Both the position numbers and the translations under genes were made by a program. This document shows, in pieces, positions 8,345-18,328 of a stretch of 64,000 nucleotides of DNA. The notes below the pieces were generated by a model. That model saw only the letters and a program-made list of their open reading frames with translations, had not been told where the DNA came from and made no database searches. Positions within the stretch are counted from its first letter, which is position 1. Each line of letters begins with the position of its first letter. Origin of the DNA: Halobacillus_B rhizosphaerae (GTDB taxonomy: Bacteria; Bacillota; Bacilli; Bacillales; Halobacillaceae); NCBI RefSeq assembly GCF_046719735.1, contig NZ_JAUTWQ010000020.1, forward strand, positions 1 through 64,000, given 5' to 3'.

Positions 8345-9327
8345 CTAAACATCACCTCAATATATACACCTAAGACTGCGAAAATTAATCCAAGCGTCCA
8401 AAATGTTGTAACTACACGCCATTCTGACCACCCTTTTAATTCATAGTGATGGTGCAGCGGGCTCATTCTAAATATTCTCTTACCTGTTGTTTTAAAGGAA
8501 GCCACCTGTAACATGACGGATAGTGTTTCCAGTACAAATACACCTCCGATGATCACTAGCAATAATTCAAGCTTCGTTAATATAGCAATAATGGCTATCG
8601 CTCCACCTAACCCTAAGGAGCCGGTATCCCCCATAAACACCTTTGCCGGATGGGCATTAAATACTAAGAATCCTAATAGTGCCCCGACTACGGCTAAAGC
8701 AAAAATGGCGGTTTCCATATTTTGATCACCGTACCAAGCTAATATGCCAAAGGCACCAAAGGCGATAGCAGCCGTTCCTGCTAAAAGACCATCTAAACCA
8801 TCTGTTAAGTTCACAGCATTAGAACCGCCTACAAGCATGAAGAGGATGAGCAGAGCGTACCCCCACCCTAATTCTATTTGAAAAGAAGTTCCGGGAACTT
8901 CAATAAAAGTCGGAAATCCAGTTTGTTTAAGGATAACGTACACAACAATAGCAATTATTATTTGTCCGAGCATTTTCTGCTTAGATGTTAAACCGAGATT
9001 TCTTTTTAATGCCACTTTGATGTAATCATCAAGAAATCCTAATAATCCATAACCGATCAGGACAAATAATAACAGAAACAAATGGATGTCTGCTTTCTGG
9101 GTATCAAACCAGAAGGATGCGAGAAGAGTCGCAGCTGTCACTGCCAAAATGATCATGACTCCCCCCATTGTCGGGGTGCCCGATTTCTTCTGGTGGGATT
9201 TAGGTCCTTCTTCTCTAATACTCTGGCCGAATTTCAAACGTCTTAAAAACGGGATAATAATCGGCGATATCACGACAGTAAGAATGAATGATAGTGCCAT
9301 AGTTATTAACAGTATGTAGTCGTTCAT
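8341..9327 (-). CDS. mraY: phospho-N-acetylmuramoyl-pentapeptide transferase MraY
   Basis: Integral membrane enzyme that transfers phospho-MurNAc-pentapeptide to undecaprenyl phosphate, giving lipid I. The 328 residues contain about ten transmembrane helices and the family motifs KKSGTPTMGG, GFLDDYIKV (catalytic Asp pair), NAVNLTDGLDGL, NAHPAKVFMGDTGSLGLG and the His motif MSPLHHHYE. AAGGAGG precedes the ATG. It lies between murF (42-base gap) and murD (4-base overlap). Confidence 0.98.
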   Translation of the reverse strand: MNDYILLITMALSFILTVVISPIIIPFLRRLKFGQSIREEGPKSHQKKSGTPTMGGVMIILAVTAATLLASFWFDTQKADIHLFLLLFVLIGYGLLGFLDDYIKVALKRNLGLTSKQKMLGQIIIAIVVYVILKQTGFPTFIEVPGTSFQIELGWGYALLILFMLVGGSNAVNLTDGLDGLLAGTAAIAFGAFGILAWYGDQNMETAIFALAVVGALLGFLVFNAHPAKVFMGDTGSLGLGGAIAIIAILTKLELLLVIIGGVFVLETLSVMLQVASFKTTGKRIFRMSPLHHHYELKGWSEWRVVTTFWTLGLIFAVLGVYIEVMFS

Positions 9328-9369
9328 TGCTGTTTTCCTCCTTTTACATGATCGTCATCGCCTGTTTAT

Positions 9370-10728
9370 TCAGTCTGTGAGATCTAGCAGTAATTCTTCT
9401 AATTTCATTTTCCGGGAAGCTTTTAACAATACCACTGTATCTTCGGTAATTGTATTGAGTAATTGACTTATTAATTCTTTTTTATCCGTAAAATGATAAA
9501 CTTCCATTTGAGGATTTTTCGCCGCTGCTGCTGTAGAAATTTCTTTAGCTTGATTCCCGAGGGTATAGACAGCATGAATCCCTGCTGGTATAGCCTCGCC
9601 AACGCCGGCATGCAGGGCCAACGATTTTTCTCCAAGTTCAAACATGTCTCCGAGAACTAATACTTTATGCTTCTTTGCTTGAAGCTGGTGCACTACTTCA
9701 ATCACAGCTTTCATGGATGTAGGAGAGGCATTATAGGCATCATTAATAATAAGAGAACCTTTAATCCCTTCATGCTTTTCAAACCTCATCCCCGACATCG
9801 TTAAATGGTTAAGTCCCTGCTGGATGGACTTTGTTGGCATTTGTAATTGCTCACATAGGGCAATGACAAATGCCGCATTCTTAACGTTATGACTTCCCGC
9901 CATAGGTAATTCATACCTTATGCCATTTACAGAGAACACGCTTCGATTATCCTCTGCCGCTTCCACAGAAATTGTATAGTTGCACAGTTGTTTAAATCCA
10001 CACGAAATGGAACGTTCTTCTTTTTTCAACTGAGCAAGAAGCGCTTCGTCTCCATCTATGATAACTTTGCCATTGGGTTTAAGCCCCTCCAAAATTTCTG
10101 CTTTAGCCGAAGCTATGGCTTCCCGCGAGCCTAGGTTTTCGAGATGGGATTCACCAATGTTCGTAATAATTGCATAATCTGGCGTAGCTAAACGAGACAA
10201 CAGCGAGATTTCCCCTGCATTATTCATCCCCATTTCCAGTACCAGCGCTTCTGTCCCTTCCGGCATTGAGAGGACGGTAAGCGGCAAGCCGATGTGATTA
10301 TTGAAATTGCCTGCAGTCTTATGAGTATTATAAATGGTAGACAGTACAGAAGCAGCCATGTCCTTAGTCGTCGTTTTACCGTTCGAACCAGTCACTCCAA
10401 TGACAAGGGGATTGATTTTTCTTAAATAATACTCTGCAAGCTGCTGCAAAGCTTCGGTAGTATCTTTCACATAGAACACAGGAAAATCCGTCGGCACAAA
10501 CTTAGGAAGAGCTCTATTTTCCTGCCATAATGCAGCTACCGCCCCTTGTTGAATGGCCTGCTTCAGAAAATCATGAGCGTCAAAAGCATCTCCAACAATA
10601 GGGACAAACAAGCTTTGTTTAGCTTCTTTCCGTGTATCGGTCATAACCTGATGAAGGGCGATGCGATCATTTGCCGCCCCTTTATAATTTGTGAATAGAT
10701 CGACTAACTCCACTGCCTCTAGCTTCAT
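9370..10728 (-). CDS. murF: UDP-MurNAc-tripeptide--D-alanyl-D-alanine ligase
   Basis: Adds D-Ala-D-Ala to the UDP-MurNAc tripeptide in the cytoplasm. The 452 residues have the P-loop GSNGKTTTKDM near residue 116, the signature LEMGMNNAGEIS, the NIGESHLENLGS block and INDAYNASPTSM. The start overlaps the murE stop by four bases (ATGA). In B. subtilis murF lies outside the dcw cluster next to ddl, so its place after murE is a lineage difference that resembles the arrangement in many other bacteria. Confidence 0.97.
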   Translation of the reverse strand: MKLEAVELVDLFTNYKGAANDRIALHQVMTDTRKEAKQSLFVPIVGDAFDAHDFLKQAIQQGAVAALWQENRALPKFVPTDFPVFYVKDTTEALQQLAEYYLRKINPLVIGVTGSNGKTTTKDMAASVLSTIYNTHKTAGNFNNHIGLPLTVLSMPEGTEALVLEMGMNNAGEISLLSRLATPDYAIITNIGESHLENLGSREAIASAKAEILEGLKPNGKVIIDGDEALLAQLKKEERSISCGFKQLCNYTISVEAAEDNRSVFSVNGIRYELPMAGSHNVKNAAFVIALCEQLQMPTKSIQQGLNHLTMSGMRFEKHEGIKGSLIINDAYNASPTSMKAVIEVVHQLQAKKHKVLVLGDMFELGEKSLALHAGVGEAIPAGIHAVYTLGNQAKEISTAAAAKNPQMEVYHFTDKKELISQLLNTITEDTVVLLKASRKMKLEELLLDLTD

Positions 10729-12200
10729 GTGTTACTCTCCTTACTATGCCTTAATAATTCTCTTGCAACTTCACGATCATCAAAGTCATATCTAACACCA
10801 TTAATTTCCTGGTAAGTTTCATGACCTTTTCCGGCGATTAAGATGATATCTCCTTGTTGAGCACGGTTTACGGCCCGCTTAATCGCTTGTTTACGATCTT
10901 CAATGACTTCGTAGCCAGAGGAAAGATGGCTGGTCATATCTTCCAAAATCCGGTGAGGATCTTCTGTTCTAGGATTGTCTGATGTGAAGATAATATCATC
11001 ACCATACTTCATAGCAACGTCTGCCATTACTGCCCTTTTTGAGCGGTCACGATCTCCACCGCAGCCTACAACCACATGAATAGTTCCACGACAGAAATCT
11101 TTCATGGTCTTTAAAACGTTTTCCAGCGAGTCAGGTGTGTGAGCGTAGTCAACCACTACGCCGAACTCCTGTCCTTCAAGAACAGGCTCAAATCGTCCGC
11201 GTACTCCCTTTGAATGTTTAAAAGCTTGTTGAATGACCTGAAGCGAAACACCACTGACCAGTGCCGCTCCTGCTGAAGCAAGCATATTATATACACTAAA
11301 CAATCCCATAAGAGGGCTTTCAATATGAATAGAACCCATGGGTGTCTCCATCGTAAAGGACACACCTTTTTCATGTAAATCTATATCAGATGCCATAAGA
11401 TCGGCTTTCTGATTCACCCCGTATGTAAGGACGGGTTGTGCAGTGGACCTGATCAGCTTCTTAGCAGCCGGGGAGTCATTATTTATTATGGCAAACTTTG
11501 CCCGCTCCACATTATAGCTGTTTCCCAGCTGGGCAAACAATAGGGACTTAGCCCTTAAATAATCATCCATATTATCATGGTAATCCAGATGATCCTGGCT
11601 TAAATTAGTGAAAACGGCGACATCAAAGTCAGACCCAAATACTCTTCCTTGATCAAGAGCATGAGAAGATACTTCCATTACAGCAGTATCTACTTTAGCC
11701 TCACACATTTTCGCAAAACTTTCTTGCAAAGAAAGAGAGTCTGGGGTTGTATTTTTCACTGGATAGGGAGTCCCAGCTATACTCATTTGAATGGTCCCAA
11801 TAAGCCCGGTGGTTTGTTGGTCGGCCCGGAAGATTTCGTCCAGTAAATAGGTGACAGAAGTCTTCCCATTCGTACCTGTAACCCCAATTAAATTCAACTT
11901 CTCTGTTGGATTATGATAAAAAGCAGACGCCAGCATTGCTAAAGCTCTGGAAGAATCATTTACAATAATCACTGGAACCTCAGCTTCAAGCTCTTCTTCT
12001 GCTACTATAGCCGCCGCTCCACGTTCCACCGCATCAGCAGCGAACTTATGTCCATCTACTTCATAACCTCTAATGCAAACAAATAGATCTCCAGGTCTAA
12101 CCGCCCTGGAGTCCATTGAGATGTTTTGTATGGAAATATTTTCAATTTGGTTTTTTGTTTTATAATAGGGTACATATTTTAACAATTCGGTAATTTTCAT
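10725..12200 (-). CDS. murE: UDP-MurNAc-L-Ala-D-Glu--meso-DAP ligase
   Basis: Adds the third residue of the stem peptide. The P-loop GTNGKTSVTYLLDE, the substrate carbamylated-Lys region and GCGGDRDRSKRAVM are present. The motif DNPR (SDNPRTEDPHRIL) marks specificity for meso-diaminopimelate; L-Lys enzymes carry other residues there. I start it at ATG 12200 (MKITELLKYV), preceded by AGGATGAG. This gives 491 residues, close to B. subtilis MurE; in-frame ATGs upstream would add eight residues. It is followed by murF with an ATGA overlap. Confidence 0.97.
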   Translation of the reverse strand: MKITELLKYVPYYKTKNQIENISIQNISMDSRAVRPGDLFVCIRGYEVDGHKFAADAVERGAAAIVAEEELEAEVPVIIVNDSSRALAMLASAFYHNPTEKLNLIGVTGTNGKTSVTYLLDEIFRADQQTTGLIGTIQMSIAGTPYPVKNTTPDSLSLQESFAKMCEAKVDTAVMEVSSHALDQGRVFGSDFDVAVFTNLSQDHLDYHDNMDDYLRAKSLLFAQLGNSYNVERAKFAIINNDSPAAKKLIRSTAQPVLTYGVNQKADLMASDIDLHEKGVSFTMETPMGSIHIESPLMGLFSVYNMLASAGAALVSGVSLQVIQQAFKHSKGVRGRFEPVLEGQEFGVVVDYAHTPDSLENVLKTMKDFCRGTIHVVVGCGGDRDRSKRAVMADVAMKYGDDIIFTSDNPRTEDPHRILEDMTSHLSSGYEVIEDRKQAIKRAVNRAQQGDIILIAGKGHETYQEINGVRYDFDDREVARELLRHSKESNT

Positions 12201-12284
12201 TTTTCTCATCCTAACTTTACACATTCCTATCTATTATAGCAAAAGTTACTGGATACAGGGACTAGGAAACCTATTTTATAAAAA

Positions 12285-14207
12285 TTAATTTCCTAGAAAT
12301 ACCCGTATCGTAGATCCAGATTTCACTTTAACTCCTGCAGCTGGTGCTTGAGTAATGACCTTATCTCCTTTACCACTTGCGTCTACTTTTAAATCTGCCA
12401 GCATTTGGGTTAAGTCTTTTTTCTCCATACCGGTGACATTAGGAACTTCAACGAGCGGCTCTTCAGGCCAGGCATATTCTTTTTCCAGCCCATCTTTACT
12501 CGGCTTGACTCCAAGAGTGCGCAAGCTGTCTCCCATGATAGATCCAACTATTGGAGCTGCTACCACTCCGCCGAATTGTACCGTGTTTTTCGGGTTATCA
12601 ATGGCAAGATACACGACTAGCTGAGGATCATTCGCTGGTGCAAATCCAATAAATGAAACGATGTGGTTATCTGTCATATATTTCCCATCCGGACCCACTT
12701 TCTGAGCTGTACCGGTTTTGCCACCGACCCGATAGCCTTCCACATAAGCCCCACGCCCTGTTCCTTGAGCAACCACACTTTCCAGTGCTTCACGAACTTT
12801 TTTCGAAGTTTCTTCGGATATGACCCTTCGTTGTAATTTGGGTTCATTTTTATCGAGTACTTTCCCAGTTAAGGGGTCTAGCCAAGCTTGACGGACATAA
12901 GGCTCATAGTAATAACCACCGTTTACGGCAGCTGCTACGGCCATAACCTGCTGAATCGGCGTTACCGAGACCCCTTGTCCAAATGCCGTGGTTGCCTGCT
13001 CTACTGCACCGATTTTATCGGGGTTAAACAGAATACCTTTCCCTTCTCCTTCTAAATCGATCCCGGTTTTCTGACCAAAGCCAAATCGGTCAATATATTC
13101 AAATAATTTATCTTTACCGAGCCGCTGGCCAAGTTCCACGAAACCCGGGTTACAGGAATTCTGGACAACTTCCAGGAAGCTCTCACTTCCATGCCCCCCG
13201 CGTTTCCAGCAATGCAGCGTAGCCCCGTCTACTTTAACTGCTCCTGAATCGAAGAATTGGTCTTTTTCTAAATCGACCTTGTTTTCCTCCAAAGCAGCTG
13301 CGAGCGTAATTATTTTAAAGGTAGACCCCGGCTCATATGTGCTCCAAACAGGTAAATTCCGGTTGTATACGGAGGGTTTAACCTCCTGGTAATTAGCTGG
13401 GTCGAAATTCGGCCGCGAAGCCATCGCCACTACTTTACCCGTTTTAGGATCCACAACGATCGCAACCGCCCCGTCCGGATTGTACTTTGCCTGGGCTAAA
13501 TCCAGCTCCCTTTCCACAATGGATTGCACCCGGTAATCAATAGTAAGCTGCAAATTTTCTCCATCTACAGGAGGGGTGTAGGTATCTGCCATATCCGGCA
13601 TACGCTTTCCTTTAGCATCGGAAAAAAATGAGAGGGCTCCTTTTTCCCCTTTCAGCTGGTCATCGTAATAAGCTTCTAATCCTAAAAGACCTTGATTGTC
13701 GATACCGCTAAACCCTAAAACATGGGAAAGAAAGGCTCCGTGCGGATAATACCTTTCAGAGTCCTCGGCTATGTACACTCCCGGCATAGCAAGAGATTGG
13801 ATGGCCTCTGCTTGTTCTTCTGAAATTTTTCTCCCTTCCGGATGAATCTTTTCAATCGAAATCTTCTTGGTTACATGCTTGTACGCTTTTTCTTCACTCA
13901 TATTTAGTATCTGGGCGAGCTGCTCAGCTGTTGCCTTTGGATCCTTTATTTGCCGCGGGACTACCATAACTGTAGGGGCTGACTGGTTCCCGACTAGTAC
14001 TTCTCCGTTCGCATCTAAAATTTTCCCTCGTTCTGGCTCGAACGTGATATCCCGGCTCCAGGACTCTTCAGCTTTGTTAATAAGAAAATCACTCAACACA
14101 AACTGGACATAACCCAGTCTTCCTGCAATAACCATAAAAATAACCATTCCCACAAGAAAAACAGTGACTAATCGTTTCCTGACAATTACTTGCGATACTC
14201 GTTTCAT
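12285..14207 (-). CDS. spoVD: sporulation penicillin-binding protein SpoVD
   Basis: Class B transpeptidase for spore cortex that partners SpoVE in relatives. One N-terminal membrane helix is followed by a PBP dimer domain, the transpeptidase domain (active Ser in PGSTFK, SCN in NSCNPGF, KTG in GGKTGTAQK) and one C-terminal PASTA domain (VEVPNVTGMEKKDL). Two cysteines 19 residues apart (HCWKRGG ... NSCNPG) match the pair in B. subtilis SpoVD that forms a disulfide reduced by StoA, which separates it from PbpB. The ATG at 14207 has AAAGGAG at 8 bases; the frame's first ATG at 14213 lies too close to that site. Confidence 0.97.
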   Translation of the reverse strand: MKRVSQVIVRKRLVTVFLVGMVIFMVIAGRLGYVQFVLSDFLINKAEESWSRDITFEPERGKILDANGEVLVGNQSAPTVMVVPRQIKDPKATAEQLAQILNMSEEKAYKHVTKKISIEKIHPEGRKISEEQAEAIQSLAMPGVYIAEDSERYYPHGAFLSHVLGFSGIDNQGLLGLEAYYDDQLKGEKGALSFFSDAKGKRMPDMADTYTPPVDGENLQLTIDYRVQSIVERELDLAQAKYNPDGAVAIVVDPKTGKVVAMASRPNFDPANYQEVKPSVYNRNLPVWSTYEPGSTFKIITLAAALEENKVDLEKDQFFDSGAVKVDGATLHCWKRGGHGSESFLEVVQNSCNPGFVELGQRLGKDKLFEYIDRFGFGQKTGIDLEGEGKGILFNPDKIGAVEQATTAFGQGVSVTPIQQVMAVAAAVNGGYYYEPYVRQAWLDPLTGKVLDKNEPKLQRRVISEETSKKVREALESVVAQGTGRGAYVEGYRVGGKTGTAQKVGPDGKYMTDNHIVSFIGFAPANDPQLVVYLAIDNPKNTVQFGGVVAAPIVGSIMGDSLRTLGVKPSKDGLEKEYAWPEEPLVEVPNVTGMEKKDLTQMLADLKVDASGKGDKVITQAPAAGVKVKSGSTIRVFLGN

Positions 14208-14297
14208 AACCATAACTCCTTTAATAGTTCAGTAGAGTCAGCTTGTATCACTATATGCAATTGAGAAACGATTAGAACACTGCCGGGAATGGCTTGT

Positions 14298-16436
14298 TTA
14301 TTGTGGCGGCTCCAGTTCGACTACTAGATAACCGTCTTTTTTCAATCTAGTTCCTGGATCGATACTTTGCTTTGTTACATAACCGCTGCCCATCGTTTCA
14401 ATTCTCAAATGAAATTCTTGAGCTAAGCGATGAACATCTCGTAAGGACCAACCTTTAACATCAGGCATCGCAGGCTGGTCAGTGATAATCATTACTCTTT
14501 CATCCGTAAGTAAAGTTGTTCCTGCCTCTGGAAGAGTACCAACCACATCTCCGCCTTTTCCTATAACCGTAACATTTTTGTAAGTTTCCTTGAGTTTAGC
14601 TTCGGCTTTACTCGGCGTTAACCGACTGACGTCTTCAATGGAGTGCTCCTTCACTTGCTGATCGTTGCTCTTATCAGGCTGAATATCTAAATAATGCAGA
14701 CTATTTTCCATAACCGTGTCAAAAATGTAAGAGACAGGTTCAGAACCACTTTCATCTCCCGCTAAATCAGGCTGTTTTACCGCAACATACATTAACAGTT
14801 CAGGATCTTCCTTAGGTGCCATACCCATAAAGGAGAAGAGATAATTCTGATGACCATACATGTATTGGCCGCCGGCTCCAGGGATCTGAGCGGTTCCCGT
14901 TTTCCCAGCCACTGAGAAATCACTTAATTTATAGTCCGCTCCCGTACCATGCTTGCCAGTGATGACAGTCCCAAGAAGGTCACGCATTTTTGAGGCGGTT
15001 TCCTTCGAAATTGGTTTTCCTATAACGTTGGGTTCGGTCTTTTTAATGGTTTTACCATTTTCACTAGAAGTTATTTTATTTAATACATACGGCTGCATCA
15101 TTTTTCCATCATTTGCAATCGAAGTGGCCGCAGTCATAAGCTGGATTGGTGTAACAGTAGTGCCTTGACCAAATGAAGTAGTCACTTTCTCAATCGGCCG
15201 TTCATATAGAATTTTCCCTTTTTCTTCTCCTGGCAGATCAATTCCTGTAGGTTGATCCAAATGGAAGTCTGACAAATAATTACGAAATTTAGCCGGACCT
15301 AGAACATCCCACATTAATTTTGCCGCAGCAACGTTTGAAGATCTTTGTAGCCCTTCATCATAGGATATCTTACCCCAGGTTTGATTGTAATCATGAATTT
15401 CGGCAGAATTTTTGGTTACTTTAAATGAGCCTGACTTATATAACTGATCGCCTTTGTAGACACCTTCCTCCATAGCGGAAGCCCAGGTGAACATCTTCAT
15501 GGTCGACCCCGGTTCCAATGGGTAAGAGATCAGGTCATTGTACCAGTTATCAACGTCCCCAATATCATTTGGATTATAACTTGGCCGGTTACTCATAGCA
15601 AGCACCTGACCTGTTTTCGGATCCATAACCGCTGCCATAATTTTCTGCGGGTGATATTGGTCATCCACCTGGCTCATTGCATCCTCCAGAAATGTCTGGA
15701 TTTTCTGATCAATGGTCAAATATACGTTTTCTCCATCATCCGGCTTCGTCATCACTTCTTTAGGGTCAAGGAGTTTTGTGCCGTATTTATCTCTTTCGTA
15801 GCTGATTTTCCCTTTTTTCTCTTTTAAGTACTTTTCCATCTGTTTTTCAATACCCGTAATCCCTTTGATTTTCCCGTCTTGCGTGCGGGCAAATCCTAGA
15901 ACATGGGAAGCGAACATCCCGTTTGGATAATATCTTTTCGCTTCTTCTTCAAATTGAATCCCGCTTAATTTTTTATCTTTAATTTCTTCCATTTTGTCTT
16001 GCGATAATTCTCTGCCTTGAGTACCGAACTCCACCTGAAAGCGGCCTTCATCGATCCCCTTCTCGATTCTATTTTCTATTTCCGTCTCATCCATATCTAA
16101 TAAAGGAGCCAGCACGGAAGCAGTCTTTTCAGGATCTGTCACATGCTTTGGCTCCTCTAAATTGTCGGAATACGCCGGATCTACAATAGCATAGATTCGA
16201 TAGGTTGGTCGATCATAAGCAAGAACCATTCCATTTTTATCAAAAATTTTACCTCGATCTGCATCAATTTCATACGTACTTGTTCGTGCCTTTTCCGCCC
16301 ATTTTTTCAAATTGACACCTTCGACACTTGAAGTTGTTTCAATGTACAGAAAGCGGCCTGCAATGACTAGAAATATCAGCGAAAAAACGATAATTAATAA
16401 TGCTGCGCCTTTATGGGTATTGGAACTCTTCATCAT
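14298..16436 (-). CDS. pbpB: penicillin-binding protein 2B (division transpeptidase)
   Basis: Essential class B PBP of the divisome that works with FtsW, FtsL and DivIB. The 712 residues comprise a short cytoplasmic part, one membrane helix, the dimerisation domain, the transpeptidase domain with PGSTMK, RSSNVAAAK and AGKTGTAQ, and two C-terminal PASTA repeats (EDVSRLTPSKAEAKLKE and MPDVKGWSLRDVHRLAQE). It sits between ftsL and spoVD, as in B. subtilis. The ribosome site in front of the double ATG is weak (GGGTGATGC). Confidence 0.97.
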   Translation of the reverse strand: MMKSSNTHKGAALLIIVFSLIFLVIAGRFLYIETTSSVEGVNLKKWAEKARTSTYEIDADRGKIFDKNGMVLAYDRPTYRIYAIVDPAYSDNLEEPKHVTDPEKTASVLAPLLDMDETEIENRIEKGIDEGRFQVEFGTQGRELSQDKMEEIKDKKLSGIQFEEEAKRYYPNGMFASHVLGFARTQDGKIKGITGIEKQMEKYLKEKKGKISYERDKYGTKLLDPKEVMTKPDDGENVYLTIDQKIQTFLEDAMSQVDDQYHPQKIMAAVMDPKTGQVLAMSNRPSYNPNDIGDVDNWYNDLISYPLEPGSTMKMFTWASAMEEGVYKGDQLYKSGSFKVTKNSAEIHDYNQTWGKISYDEGLQRSSNVAAAKLMWDVLGPAKFRNYLSDFHLDQPTGIDLPGEEKGKILYERPIEKVTTSFGQGTTVTPIQLMTAATSIANDGKMMQPYVLNKITSSENGKTIKKTEPNVIGKPISKETASKMRDLLGTVITGKHGTGADYKLSDFSVAGKTGTAQIPGAGGQYMYGHQNYLFSFMGMAPKEDPELLMYVAVKQPDLAGDESGSEPVSYIFDTVMENSLHYLDIQPDKSNDQQVKEHSIEDVSRLTPSKAEAKLKETYKNVTVIGKGGDVVGTLPEAGTTLLTDERVMIITDQPAMPDVKGWSLRDVHRLAQEFHLRIETMGSGYVTKQSIDPGTRLKKDGYLVVELEPPQ

Positions 16437-16451
16437 GCATCACCCAGCTTT

Positions 16452-16817
16452 TTAATTGGTTACTTTACCCGCTTGTTTGACAACTGAATTCTTTATAGAT
16501 AATCCATTTTCTTTGGCAATTTTTAAAATACGGTCTGGATTGCTAAGTTCTTTCACTTGATAAGCCAGATTCTCATTTTGAGATTGCTGGGCATCAATTT
16601 TCTCTTCTAAGTGCTGGATGTCCCGGTTGAGTCCATCGGTGGAAGCTGAGAAATGAACTAAAAATACAGAAGTGGCAATTACGGCCGCTGTAGCAATCGA
16701 ATACAGAAATTTTTCACCGGTACTTATCCATTTCTGTTTATGGACCTTTACCTTTACCTGTTTCTTTCTTTCAGGCTGTTGTAAAGGCTGCTGCTTTCTC
16801 ACTTGCTCTGCACTCAT
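16452..16817 (-). CDS. ftsL: cell division protein FtsL
   Basis: Small bitopic divisome protein. About 121 residues: a Gln/Lys-rich cytoplasmic tail, one transmembrane helix (FLYSIATAAVIATSVFLVHF), then an extracytoplasmic leucine-zipper-like coiled coil (HLEEKIDAQQSQNENLAYQV) that pairs with DivIC. Its ATG at 16817 overlaps the TGA of rsmH (ATGA) with AGGGTGG upstream. A GTG 12 bases earlier is in frame but has no better site. Lengths and order fit the family although sequence conservation is low. Confidence 0.93.
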   Translation of the reverse strand: MSAEQVRKQQPLQQPERKKQVKVKVHKQKWISTGEKFLYSIATAAVIATSVFLVHFSASTDGLNRDIQHLEEKIDAQQSQNENLAYQVKELSNPDRILKIAKENGLSIKNSVVKQAGKVTN

Positions 16818-17794
16818 GTTTGTTTCCACCCTTCTTCAAATTGAAATTCTTTAGACCACGGCTTTATCTTTTCAACAACTCTAAGCTTCGCCGAACGTGA
16901 GCGTCTGTTATCCTCTAGTTCATCTTCTTCTGCTATGATTGGCTTCCTGGTAATAAGTTTAAATGGCGGCTGTTTATCTTCAGGAATCATTGGAATATTC
17001 TTTGGCAGAGGAGGATTTGAGCTCCATTTTTTGAAGGCTTGTTTACATAAGCGGTCTTCTAAGGAATGAAAAGTGATTACAGCAATTCTTCCTTCCACCG
17101 CTGTTACGCGAGCTGCTTGATGCAAAGCATCTTGAAAAGCTCCAAGCTCGTCATTTACTGCGATACGAATGGCTTGGAAGACTCGTTTAGCCGGATGGCC
17201 ACCCTTTCTTCTTGCAGGTGCAGGTATTCCCTCTTTAATGAGTTCTACAAGTTCCCCCGTAGTTTCTATTTCTCTGCTTGCTCTAGCTGCCTCAATCTTT
17301 CTGGCAATTTGTTTTGAAAACTTTTCTTCACCGTATTTAAAAAAGATACGGACTAAATCTTTGTACTCCCACTCATTTACTATGTCTTTCGCTGTTAAAG
17401 GAGCAGTTTGATCCATACGCATATCCAAAACAGCATCATTCTGGTAACTAAACCCGCGATCGTCTACGTCGAGCTGAGGACTTGAAACCCCTAAGTCGTA
17501 AAGAACACCATCTACTTGCTCAACTCCAAGCTCCTTCAGCTCAGCTTCTAACCTTCTAAAGTTAGCATGAACAAAAATAATACGGTCTTCATAAGCTGAT
17601 AGTCTCTCTTTCGCAGCCTTTAAAGCATTTTGATCTTGGTCAAATGCGATTAATTTCCCCTGTTGATTAAGCCTGGAAGCAATCATTTCTGAATGACCGC
17701 CACCGCCAAGGGTACAATCCACATACACCCCGTCAGGCTTTATATGTAACAGGTCAATGGTTTCTGACTTTAATACACTGTAATGTTCAAACAT
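16814..17794 (-). CDS. rsmH: 16S rRNA (cytosine1402-N4)-methyltransferase RsmH
   Basis: Methylates C1402 of 16S rRNA. The 326 residues contain the SAM loop CTLGGGGHSEMIASRL, VLYDLGVSSPQLDV, and the C-terminal motif ITFHSLEDRLCKQAFKKW, all typical of MraW/RsmH. It lies between mraZ (21-base gap) and ftsL (4-base overlap), the standard first steps of the dcw cluster. Confidence 0.98.
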   Translation of the reverse strand: MFEHYSVLKSETIDLLHIKPDGVYVDCTLGGGGHSEMIASRLNQQGKLIAFDQDQNALKAAKERLSAYEDRIIFVHANFRRLEAELKELGVEQVDGVLYDLGVSSPQLDVDDRGFSYQNDAVLDMRMDQTAPLTAKDIVNEWEYKDLVRIFFKYGEEKFSKQIARKIEAARASREIETTGELVELIKEGIPAPARRKGGHPAKRVFQAIRIAVNDELGAFQDALHQAARVTAVEGRIAVITFHSLEDRLCKQAFKKWSSNPPLPKNIPMIPEDKQPPFKLITRKPIIAEEDELEDNRRSRSAKLRVVEKIKPWSKEFQFEEGWKQT

Positions 17795-17815
17795 AAAATC
17801 ACTCGTCTCTCTCTA

Positions 17816-18247
17816 TCAAATATCAACATCTAACATGTTCTCTGCAATTTCAGAAAATGATTCTTCTGAAGCTTCAAAATAAGTTTCCCACTTTTCACCG
17901 CTCCAAAATTCAATTCGGTTCGATACACCAATAACGACGCATTCCTTGTCAAGAACTGCATACTTTCTTAATGGCGGCGGAATATTAATTCTTCCTTGCT
18001 TATCTACTTCACATTCCACAGCACCAGAAAAGAAAAATCGGGTGAAGGCACGGGCATCCTTCTTAGTGAGGGGCAGCTTCTTCAGCTTCTCTTCTAGGAT
18101 CTTCCATTCATTCATAGGGTAAGCAAACAAACATTGATCTAAACCTCGTGTTAACACGAAGCTTTCCCCAAGATCCTCACGAAACTTGGAGGGTACAATT
18201 ATTCGCCCTTTGGTATCAATGTTATGTTGATATTCACCCATGAACAT
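17816..18247 (-). CDS. mraZ: transcriptional regulator MraZ
   Basis: DNA-binding regulator at the head of the dcw operon. It has two SpoVT/AbrB-like half domains marked by DTKGRIIVPSKFRE and DKQGRINIPPPLRKYA. The start at 18247 (MFMGEYQHNID) matches the B. subtilis protein and gives 143 residues; the frame is open 15 codons upstream, but those residues are not family-like. MraZ of other bacteria represses its own operon through direct repeats upstream; I did not identify such repeats with confidence here. Confidence 0.96.
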   Translation of the reverse strand: MFMGEYQHNIDTKGRIIVPSKFREDLGESFVLTRGLDQCLFAYPMNEWKILEEKLKKLPLTKKDARAFTRFFFSGAVECEVDKQGRINIPPPLRKYAVLDKECVVIGVSNRIEFWSGEKWETYFEASEESFSEIAENMLDVDI

Positions 18248-18328
18248 ATAGCTGTCCCCACCTTCTGTTACAACATTACCACATCGCCCCACTTTTCTCC
18301 ACTTACTTTTTATTCATTCTCTACCTAA

